From: Holophagaceae bacterium UBA706
GTDB lineage: Bacteria; Acidobacteriota; Holophagae; Holophagales; Holophagaceae
Length of the DNA: 6,585 bases
Direction of reading: 5' to 3'
NCBI GenBank assembly: GCA_002298155.1
Contig: DBME01000397.1
Span: 1-6,585, forward strand
Positions 1-5,684 of the stretch are shown in pieces; the first letter of the stretch is position 1; every line of letters begins with the position of its first letter. Below the pieces are notes generated by a model. The model did not search any database and was not told the origin of the DNA. It worked only from the letters and a program-made list of their open reading frames with translations. Both the position numbers and the translations under genes were made by a program.

Positions 1-819
1 AGCGCCGTGCGCGCCGGGGCCCTGCTCGTGCAGGCCGGCACCGCCGACGCCCTGGTCACCCTGCCCCTGTCCAAGGCCGCCGCCCACGCCGCGGGCTTCC
101 CCATCCCCGGCCACACGGAGTTCCTCCAGGAGCTGGCCGGCTCACCCATGACCCGCATGGCCTTCGTGAGCCCGGGCCTGTCGGTGGTGCTCCACACCGT
201 GCACCAGAGCCTGCGCTCCGTGGTGGAAGGCCTGTCCGAGGAGGAGGTGGCCCGCACCCTGTCCTTCTCCGCGGCCCGCTTCACCCAGCTCACGGGCCGG
301 GGCGGCCTGCGGGTGGCCCTGTGCGCCCTGAACCCCCACGCCGGCGAAGGCGGGGCCTTCGGCGACGAGGAATCCCTCCTGCGCCTGGCCCTGGGCCGGG
401 CCGAGACCCTCTCCCGCGAAGGGGCCTGGGACGGCGTGCCCTCCCCCTTCCCCCCCGGTCCCGCCCCCCAGGGCTGGGAGCTCTTCCCGGGCCGCCCCCG
501 CAAGGGCGGAACCTTCAGCGGGCCCCCGGTCTTCTCGGGGCCGCACCCCTCGGACACGGTCTTCCTGCGGGCCTGGCGGGGCGAGTTCGACCTGGTGGTG
601 GCCCTGTACCATGACCAGGGCCTGATCCCCATCAAGGTGCTGGAACCCGAGACGGCGGTGAACCTCACCATCGGCCTCCCCTACGTGCGCACCTCCCCGG
701 ACCACGGCACGGCCTTCGACATCGCCGGCGCCTGGAAGGCCGATCCGGCCAACTTCCTGCAGGCGGCCGCCCTTGCCGTGCGCCTCGCGGGACGGACCCC
801 CCCCGGAACCCGCCGATGA
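1..819 (+). CDS. pdxA: 4-hydroxythreonine-4-phosphate dehydrogenase PdxA, C-terminal part (5' end outside window)
   Basis: PdxA oxidises 4-phosphohydroxy-L-threonine with NAD(P) in the cytoplasm; the product is condensed by PdxJ to pyridoxine 5'-phosphate. The reading frame is open from base 1, so the gene starts upstream; compared with the ~330-residue E. coli enzyme, about 125 N-terminal residues are missing. Visible family motifs are ALVTLPLSKAAA, PGHTEF (metal-ligand His at 112-114), LNPHAGEGG (His at 337-339), YHDQGLIPIK (His at 610-612), NLTIGLPYVRTSPDHGTA and a C-terminal KADPANF helix region. The three His match E. coli H166, H211 and H266, which bind the divalent metal, so the enzyme should be active. 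Unusual: about 34 extra Pro/Gly-rich residues (roughly bases 427-534) lie where E. coli has a short link before the conserved P-x-D-T-x-F. The TGA stop overlaps the next gene's ATG (ATGA), suggesting translational coupling. The family call is firm; only the PdxA versus PdxA2-like subgroup is open. Confidence 0.95.
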   Translation, partial: SAVRAGALLVQAGTADALVTLPLSKAAAHAAGFPIPGHTEFLQELAGSPMTRMAFVSPGLSVVLHTVHQSLRSVVEGLSEEEVARTLSFSAARFTQLTGRGGLRVALCALNPHAGEGGAFGDEESLLRLALGRAETLSREGAWDGVPSPFPPGPAPQGWELFPGRPRKGGTFSGPPVFSGPHPSDTVFLRAWRGEFDLVVALYHDQGLIPIKVLEPETAVNLTIGLPYVRTSPDHGTAFDIAGAWKADPANFLQAAALAVRLAGRTPPGTRR

Positions 820-2672
820 GGGGCCAGGACCTGCTGCTGGCGCTCCTGCTGGCCGTTCCTCCCTGGCTGGGGTTCCTCATCTACCGCTACAAGGGCCGCG
901 TGGGCCTGAGCTACGGCTACTTCCTGGGCGGGATCCTCACCATCCTGTCCATCCCCTGGCCCCAGCTGGGCAACCGCGGACTGCCCGCGGCCCACCTGGG
1001 CGGGGCCCTGCTGGGCTTCACGTTCTTCCTGCAGGCGCACCGCGAGGGCCGCAACGGCATCCGCCGCCTCTTCCTGGGGGTGGGGGGGTCGACCTTCTTC
1101 GCCTGGGTGCTGGGCACCGTCCTGGGCCTGGACATGCGGTCCGTGCTGGCCTTCTGGGGCACGGCCCTGCTGGAGGGCAGCCTCTGGCTGCTGCTCTCGG
1201 ACCTGGGCTACCGCCTCACCCACGGGCGCTACCTGCACCTGCGCATGCCCGCGGCCGGCGGCGCGGCCTTCCTGGTGGTCACCGCCATCTTCCACGTGTT
1301 CACCCTGGGCGCGCCGCCCCTGTCCTGGGCCGCGTCCCTCCTGGCCGGCATCCTCCTGGGCCTGGTGGCGCTGCACCAGCTGGTGTGGCTGCGGGACCAG
1401 GGCATCTGGGTGGAGGGCCGCGGCGACGGCTTCCGCACGGCCCTCTCGGCCTTGGAGGGCGATCAGCCCGGTGAAGGCCCCTCCCTGGCCTACGCCATCG
1501 AATCCCGCCAGGCCATGTTCCTGGTGAACGAGAAGGGCATGCTCCTGGAGACCAACACCGCCTTCAGCCGCATGGTGGGCCTGCCCCGCCACCAGATGAA
1601 GGGCTTCCAGCTGCAGGACCTCTTCCAGGGCTTCGAGGCCCCGGCCTGGGACACCCTGCGCGCCCAGCTCCTGCAGGACTCCCACGGCCGCTGCGCGGCC
1701 ACCCTGGTGCGCCGCGATTCCAGCTTCCGGAACGTCCAGCTCGAGGCCGTGGCCTTCGACCGGAACATGGCCCTGGTGTGGCTGTCCGAAGCGGCCCCGG
1801 GCACCCTGTCCCTGCGCGAGGACGGCGTGACCCCCCGCTACGCCGCCACCACCCAGGTGACCGCCGCCCCGCCCCGGCTCCAGGCCATCCCGGCCCTGGA
1901 GGCGGCCCTGGAGCGCGTGCGCCGCATGCTTCCCCCGGGCTACGCCGTGGCCATGCGGGCCGAGCCCATGACCCTGCTGCTGGAGGAGGAGCCCCTGCGC
2001 CGGGCCGTGACCCAGCTGGCCCTCCACGGCAGGCAGGGCCTCCAGAGCGGCACCATCACCCTGGCCTTGGCCCCCGTGGACCTGGGAGGCCGGCCCTGGG
2101 CCCGGCTCCGCCTGGAGCTCGACGGCCCCCCCGGGAACTGGGACGGCGAATTCCTCGGCCTGTCCTGGCTCCACAAGACCGTGCAGGAATGCGGCGGCAT
2201 CCTGGAAGTGGGCCAGGACGACCGGGGCTTCCTCGCGCCGCGGATCCTCCTGCCCTGCCATGCCCCCGACGGGGAGGCCGGCCCCGGCCCCCTGGGCGGG
2301 CGGCGCATCTGGATCGTGCACCGGGACCCCGCCATCTCCCGCGACCTGTGCGACGCCGCCACCGAGGCCGGGGGCAGCGCCGTGTGCTTCTCGGAACTGC
2401 GCACCCTCCTGGAGGCCGCCCAGAAGTCCGCCCTGCCCGACCTCCTCGTGCTCGAGCGCACCCGCGTGCTGGAGCGCTACCAGAGCCGCCTGTGCCACCT
2501 GGGGGGCCGCACCATCCCGGCCCTGCTCCTGGACGACGGGCGCCCCCTTCCCCAGGGCGAGCGCGCCCCCAGCCGCCTCGTCCTCCTGGAAAAGCCCTTC
2601 CCCGGGCCCAATTTCATTCCCTGTCTACTCGCCCTTCTCCAGCAGGAGTCCCCATGTCCGCCATCGCCCTGA
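816..2672 (+). CDS. Membrane PAS protein with degenerate histidine-kinase ATPase and degenerate receiver domain (pseudo hybrid sensor kinase)
   Basis: A 618-residue protein of no specific family I recognise. Residues 4-22, 33-48, 56-73, 83-105, 109-130, 144-164 and 168-191 are hydrophobic (six or seven membrane segments, no known sensor signature). Residues ~225-325 resemble a PAS domain (AMFLVNEKGMLLETNTAFSR, then GLPRHQMKG). Residues ~358-480 align by eye to the C-terminal half of a histidine-kinase ATPase (EEPLRRAVTQLALHG; LGLSWLHKTVQECGG; PRILLP), but the invariant N-box Asn is His404, the DxGxG box reads DGPPG (436-440) and the ATP lid is almost absent. No His lies between the PAS and this fold, so the phosphoacceptor DHp helix appears to be missing. 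Residues ~496-610 look like a receiver: IWIVHRDPAIS lacks the acidic pair, DLLVLE has Glu547 for the phosphorylated Asp, Asp573 replaces Thr/Ser, and only Lys593 (EKPF) remains. Inference: a signal-sensing or scaffolding protein without kinase activity. The start is fixed by the ATGA overlap with pdxA; no good Shine-Dalgarno is seen. Its end overlaps glmU by 19 bases. Confidence 0.85.
   Translation: MRGQDLLLALLLAVPPWLGFLIYRYKGRVGLSYGYFLGGILTILSIPWPQLGNRGLPAAHLGGALLGFTFFLQAHREGRNGIRRLFLGVGGSTFFAWVLGTVLGLDMRSVLAFWGTALLEGSLWLLLSDLGYRLTHGRYLHLRMPAAGGAAFLVVTAIFHVFTLGAPPLSWAASLLAGILLGLVALHQLVWLRDQGIWVEGRGDGFRTALSALEGDQPGEGPSLAYAIESRQAMFLVNEKGMLLETNTAFSRMVGLPRHQMKGFQLQDLFQGFEAPAWDTLRAQLLQDSHGRCAATLVRRDSSFRNVQLEAVAFDRNMALVWLSEAAPGTLSLREDGVTPRYAATTQVTAAPPRLQAIPALEAALERVRRMLPPGYAVAMRAEPMTLLLEEEPLRRAVTQLALHGRQGLQSGTITLALAPVDLGGRPWARLRLELDGPPGNWDGEFLGLSWLHKTVQECGGILEVGQDDRGFLAPRILLPCHAPDGEAGPGPLGGRRIWIVHRDPAISRDLCDAATEAGGSAVCFSELRTLLEAAQKSALPDLLVLERTRVLERYQSRLCHLGGRTIPALLLDDGRPLPQGERAPSRLVLLEKPFPGPNFIPCLLALLQQESPCPPSP
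2644..2648 (+). promoter_or_regulatory. Shine-Dalgarno site of glmU
   Basis: AGGAG lies 5 bases before the ATG at 2654, inside the last codons of the upstream sensor gene. It decides the glmU start: the frame stays open far upstream (to about 1778) but the upstream part does not resemble GlmU, while the sequence after this ATG begins directly with the family's N-terminal strand (SAIALILAAG). Confidence 0.8.
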
Positions 2673-4051
2673 TCCTCGCCGCCGGCCTCGGCAAGCGCAT
2701 GAAGTCCTCCCTTCCCAAGGTCCTCCATCCGGTTCTGGGCGACCCCAGCCTGCTCTGGGTCCTGCGGGCCCTGCCCCCGGAAGTGGGCCACGCGGTGCTG
2801 GTGCTCCACCACGGCAAGGAGCGCGTGGAGCAGGCCCTGGCCTCCTGGACGACCCAGGGCCTCCTGCCTTGTCCCGTGACCACCGTGGACCAGGGCGAGC
2901 CCCTGGGCACGGGCCACGCCGCCCGCAGCGCGGCCGCCGAGCTGGACCGCCTGGGCGCGGAGAAGGTGATCATCCTCTGCGGCGACGTGCCCCTCATCCG
3001 GCGCGAGACCGTGGCCGCCCTGGCCTCGGCCCCCGCGGCGCTCCTGGCGCTGGAGATGGAGAACCCCCACGGCTACGGCCGCGTGGTGCAGAAGGCCGAC
3101 GGGACCCTGTCGGCCATCGTGGAGCACAAGGACGCCTCCGAGGCCCAGCGCGCCATCCGCCGCGTCAACGGCGGGGCCTACGCCCTGCCCTGGCGGCCCC
3201 TGCGCGAGGCGCTGGGACGCCTGACCAACGACAACGCCCAGGGCGAGTTCTACCTCACGGACGCGGTCATGGACGTGGCCTCGCGCCAGCCGGTGGCCGT
3301 GGACCTCTGCGACCCCGACGAACTCATGGGCATGAACTCCCGGGCCGACCAGGCCCAGCTCCAGCGCTTCGCCCAGGAGCGCATCAACGCGGGCTGGATG
3401 GACGAGGGCGTGACCTTCCTGGACCCCTCGGGCGCCATCGTCGGACCCCGCGTCTTCCTGGGTCGGGACGTCCTCGTGGCCCAGGGCGTGAGCCTCGAGG
3501 GCTCCGTGACCGTGGGCGACGGCGCGGTGCTGGGCCAGGGGTGCGTCATCACCGACAGCGCCATCGGCGACGGCGCCCTGGTGCGGCCCTATTCGGTCAT
3601 CAACCAGTCCCAGGTGGGCCCGGGCTCCCTCATCGGCCCCTTCGCCCACCTTCGGGAGGGCACGGTGCTCGAAAAGGGCGTCCACCTGGGCAATTTTGTC
3701 GAAACCAAGAAGACCCTCATGCACGCGGGTTCCAAGGCCAATCATCTCAGCTACCTGGGTGATTCCGAGGTGGGCGAGCGCACCAACATCGGCGCCGGCC
3801 TCATCACCTGCAACTACGACGGCTTCAACAAGCACCGCACCGTCATCGGCAAGGACGTCTTCGTGGGCTCCGATTGCCAACTGGTGGCGCCCATCAACCT
3901 GGGCGACGGCAGCCTCATCGGAGCCGGCACCACGGTCACCCAGGACGTGCCCGCCGACGCCCTGGCCCTGTCCCGGTCGCCCCTCACCATCAAGGAAGGC
4001 GGGGCGGCGCGGATCCGGGCCCGCCTCAAAGCCGTCAAGCAGGGAAGGTGA
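2654..4051 (+). CDS. glmU: Bifunctional GlmU: glucosamine-1-phosphate N-acetyltransferase / N-acetylglucosamine-1-phosphate uridyltransferase
   Basis: GlmU makes UDP-GlcNAc in the cytoplasm in two steps: acetyl-CoA-dependent acetylation of glucosamine-1-P, then uridylyl transfer from UTP. The product feeds peptidoglycan and lipid A. The 465-residue length matches the family (E. coli 456). The N-terminal Rossmann-like uridyltransferase shows LILAAGLGKRMKS (7-19), PKVLH (21-25), EPLGTGHA (82-89), CGDVPLI (109-115, metal-binding Asp111) and NDNAQGEFYLTD (192-203). From ~255 on come hexapeptide repeats of a left-handed beta helix. Acetyltransferase residues correspond, shifted by one, to E. coli R333, K351, H363, Y366, N377, N386 and K392: here R334, K352, catalytic H364, Y367, N378, N387 and K393, within NFVETKK, NHLSYLGD, NIGAGLITCNYDG. 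Both activities look intact. The gene overlaps the sensor gene by 19 bases and has its own Shine-Dalgarno, so it is cotranscribed and probably partly coupled. The function is essential in most diderm bacteria. Confidence 0.98.
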   Translation: MSAIALILAAGLGKRMKSSLPKVLHPVLGDPSLLWVLRALPPEVGHAVLVLHHGKERVEQALASWTTQGLLPCPVTTVDQGEPLGTGHAARSAAAELDRLGAEKVIILCGDVPLIRRETVAALASAPAALLALEMENPHGYGRVVQKADGTLSAIVEHKDASEAQRAIRRVNGGAYALPWRPLREALGRLTNDNAQGEFYLTDAVMDVASRQPVAVDLCDPDELMGMNSRADQAQLQRFAQERINAGWMDEGVTFLDPSGAIVGPRVFLGRDVLVAQGVSLEGSVTVGDGAVLGQGCVITDSAIGDGALVRPYSVINQSQVGPGSLIGPFAHLREGTVLEKGVHLGNFVETKKTLMHAGSKANHLSYLGDSEVGERTNIGAGLITCNYDGFNKHRTVIGKDVFVGSDCQLVAPINLGDGSLIGAGTTVTQDVPADALALSRSPLTIKEGGAARIRARLKAVKQGR

Positions 4052-4076
4052 TCTCCGGTTACAGTGGAGGTGGCCC
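4052..4076 (+). other. Short gap between glmU and the mla genes
   Basis: These 25 bases are the largest strictly non-coding stretch in the window (45 bases if the leader ORF is not real). The region from about 4051 to 4110 is visibly less GC-rich than its surroundings. I see no hairpin followed by T residues and no convincing -35/-10 pair, so it looks like an in-operon spacer carrying a ribosome binding site. Confidence 0.6.
4066..4070 (+). promoter_or_regulatory. Shine-Dalgarno site before the mini leader ORF
   Basis: GGAGG is 6 bases before the ATG at 4077, which is ideal spacing. It is 26 bases from the ATG at 4097 that best fits mlaE, too far to serve that start directly. This is the strongest Shine-Dalgarno of the glmU-mlaE junction, and it therefore points to translation starting at 4077. 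Confidence 0.55.
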
Positions 4077-4100
4077 ATGCGTATCGTAGGTTGCGAATGA
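4077..4100 (+). CDS. Possible seven-residue leader peptide (MRIVGCE) coupled to mlaE
   Basis: The ATG at 4077 sits 6 bases after GGAGG and opens seven codons ending in TGA at 4098-4100. That stop overlaps the mlaE ATG (4097-4099) as ATGA, the same 4-base junction used at pdxA/sensor and mlaF/mlaD. What is seen is the Shine-Dalgarno, the ORF and the overlap; that ribosomes translate it and reinitiate on mlaE is inference. The peptide has no recognisable family and probably acts, if at all, by bringing ribosomes to mlaE, whose own upstream sequence has only a weak TAGG (4087-4090). Alternative: a chance ORF, with mlaE starting at the in-frame GTG 4064 or 4070. Confidence 0.35.
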   Translation: MRIVGCE

Positions 4101-4873
4101 TCAGCAAGTTCCTTGAACAGATCGGCGGAAAGGTCATCGAGCTCCTCGATCAGGTGGGGGACTTCGTCTCATTGGGCCTGCGGGCCTTCGCCGGCATCTT
4201 CCGGCGGCCCTTCGACGGGCCCAGCTTCATGTACCAGCTCCAGGCGGTGGGGGTGAACTCCCTGCCGGTGGTGGTGCTCACCTCCGTGGCCGTGAGCATG
4301 GTGTTCGCCGTGCAGCTCTCCTTCGGCTTCAAGCAGTTCCAGGCCGAGGGCCTGGCTGGGCAGGTGGAGGGCCTCGCCGTGGTGCGGGAACTGGCCCCCG
4401 TGATCACCGGCCTCATGATGGCCGGCCGCGTGGGCAGCGCCATGGCCGCCGAACTGGGCACCATGCAGGTCACGGAGCAGATCGACGCCCTGGAATGCCT
4501 CGCGACGGACCCGGTGCACTACCTCTTCGTGCCAAGGCTCATGGCCAGCCTGATCATGCTGCCCCTGCTCACGGGCATCGCCATCTACGTGGGCTACCTG
4601 GGGGGCTACACCCTCCTGGTGCTGGTGCAGGGCCACAGCGCCTACGTCTACAGCCAGGACTTCTTCAAGCTCATCCGCGGCCGCGACCTGGCCATCGCCC
4701 TGACCAAGGGGCTGGTCTTCGGGCTCATCATCGCCCTGGTGGGCTGCTGGAGGGGCTACCGCACCCGGGGCGGCGCCGAGGGCGTGGGCAACGCCCCCAC
4801 GTCCAGCGTGGTGACCTCGAGCCTCTGGATCCTGGTCTCCGACTTCTTCCTCACCAAGCTCCTCCTCGTCTGA
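4097..4873 (+). CDS. mlaE: MlaE/YrbE-family permease of the Mla lipid ABC transporter
   Basis: This is the inner-membrane permease of an MCE-type transporter that moves phospholipids between inner and outer membranes; it works as a dimer with MlaF on the cytoplasmic side and a hexamer of MlaD on the periplasmic side. From the ATG at 4097 the protein has 258 residues (E. coli MlaE 260). It begins with an amphipathic interface-type segment (ISKFLEQIGGKVIELLDQVG), followed by hydrophobic stretches at ~55-75, 95-112, 146-178 and 200-218 and a last one at ~238-257. Family signatures are RELAPVITGLMMAGRVGSA (97-115), AAELGTMQVTEQIDAL (117-132) and GCWRGYRTRGGAEGVG (216-231). An in-frame GTG at 4064 would add 11 residues (EVAHAYRRLR), but these are unlike the family and the nearest purine-rich site is badly spaced. 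The start therefore rests on length and the ATGA overlap with the leader ORF. mlaF follows after 7 bases. Confidence 0.93.
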   Translation: MISKFLEQIGGKVIELLDQVGDFVSLGLRAFAGIFRRPFDGPSFMYQLQAVGVNSLPVVVLTSVAVSMVFAVQLSFGFKQFQAEGLAGQVEGLAVVRELAPVITGLMMAGRVGSAMAAELGTMQVTEQIDALECLATDPVHYLFVPRLMASLIMLPLLTGIAIYVGYLGGYTLLVLVQGHSAYVYSQDFFKLIRGRDLAIALTKGLVFGLIIALVGCWRGYRTRGGAEGVGNAPTSSVVTSSLWILVSDFFLTKLLLV

Positions 4874-4880
4874 GCCGCCC

Positions 4881-5684
4881 GTGCCCGTCATCGACGTCGT
4901 CAACCTCTCCAAATCCTTCGGCAAGCTCGTTGTCCTCTCCGACGTCAACCTGGCGGTGGAGGAAGGCGAGAGCCTGGTCATCCTGGGCGGCAGCGGCACC
5001 GGCAAGACCGTGCTCCTGCGGTGCATCATGGGCCTGCTCAAGCCCGATTCCGGGCACGTGGCCATGGACGGGCAGGTCATCCAGGACCTCACCCGGGACC
5101 AGCTCTTCGAGGTGCGCAAGCAGATCGGCATGTGCTTCCAGATGGCGGCGCTCTTCGACTCCATGAGCGTGGAGGAGAACGTGGGTTTCGCCCTCAAGCG
5201 CCACACCACCATGACCCGCGGCGAGGTGAGCGACCGGGTCGAGGAGTGCCTGAACCTGGTGGGCCTCAAGGGCACCCAGAAGCTGCGCCCCGCGGAACTC
5301 TCCGGCGGCATGAAGCGCCGCGTGGGCTTCGCCCGGGCCATCGCCCTCAAGCCCAAGATCCTCCTCTTCGACGAGCCCACCACGGGCCTGGACCCGGTCA
5401 TGACCGACGTCATCGGCCGGATCATCATGGACCTCAAGCAGGAGCTGGGCGTCACCAGCATCACCATCACCCATGACCTCAAGAGCGCCTTCGCCATCGC
5501 CGACCGCATCGCCCTGCTGTTCCGGGGCAAGTGCCTGGCGGTGCAGAAGCCCGAGGCGTTCCGGGTCAACCCCAACGAAGTCATCCAGCAGTTCCTGCGG
5601 GGCGACGCGGACGGTCCCTTCCTGCAGGACCCGCCTCCCCCCGCGCACCCCAAGAAGAGCACCCCGCCCGAGGCCCACCCATGA
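4881..5684 (+). CDS. mlaF: MlaF-type ATP-binding protein of the Mla lipid transporter
   Basis: This cytoplasmic ATPase drives lipid movement through MlaE. In order it shows Walker A GGSGTGKT (36-43, Lys42), Q-loop Gln87 in MCFQMAALFDSMSVEENV, the ABC signature LSGGMKRR (140-147), Walker B ILLFDEP (160-166, catalytic Glu165), D-loop GLDP (169-172) and the switch His198 in ITHDL, so ATP hydrolysis should be intact. The signature with M-K-R-R and the FQMAALFDSM segment are typical of the MlaF/Ttg2A group. Length is 267 residues (E. coli 269). The last ~19 residues (249-267) form a Pro-rich tail; in E. coli the MlaF C-terminus reaches across to the partner subunit, and whether this tail does so is unknown. 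The start is GTG at 4881, 7 bases after mlaE, with no clear Shine-Dalgarno, so translation is probably coupled. Its TGA overlaps the mlaD ATG. No MlaB-like STAS gene is seen in the window. Confidence 0.95.
   Translation: MPVIDVVNLSKSFGKLVVLSDVNLAVEEGESLVILGGSGTGKTVLLRCIMGLLKPDSGHVAMDGQVIQDLTRDQLFEVRKQIGMCFQMAALFDSMSVEENVGFALKRHTTMTRGEVSDRVEECLNLVGLKGTQKLRPAELSGGMKRRVGFARAIALKPKILLFDEPTTGLDPVMTDVIGRIIMDLKQELGVTSITITHDLKSAFAIADRIALLFRGKCLAVQKPEAFRVNPNEVIQQFLRGDADGPFLQDPPPPAHPKKSTPPEAHP

Noticed and set aside
427..534. Compensating frameshifts in pdxA as the explanation of the extra residues
   Set aside because: Neither other + strand frame gives a better match to PdxA here, and both flanks are in the same frame with family motifs.
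681..2498. 605-codon open frame on the - strand
   Set aside because: It lies antisense to pdxA and the sensor gene, has low-complexity Gln/Gly/Ala/His-rich translation and no recognisable domain. Long antisense frames are expected where third positions are nearly all G or C.
2600..2640. AT-richer patch near the end of the sensor gene as a glmU promoter
   Set aside because: No hexamer pair with acceptable match and spacing; the patch encodes the receiver-like C-terminus.
1778..2653. Upstream extension of the glmU frame, as if glmU had a ~290-residue extra N-terminal domain
   Set aside because: The extension overlaps the sensor gene in another frame, is Pro/Arg/Gly-rich with no domain, and the ATG at 2654 has a proper Shine-Dalgarno and begins at the expected GlmU N-terminus.
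2477..4078. 533-codon open frame on the - strand
   Set aside because: It is antisense to glmU, with a Gly/His/Val/Gln-rich translation and no domain; a shadow of glmU.
4052..4100. A sigma-54 or sigma-70 promoter before mlaE (TGGCCC ... TTGC; GTTACA ... TATCGT)
   Set aside because: The TGGCCC/TTGC spacing is wrong for sigma-54, and the sigma-70-like pair matches the consensus poorly. The reduced GC content here is better explained by the ribosome binding region.
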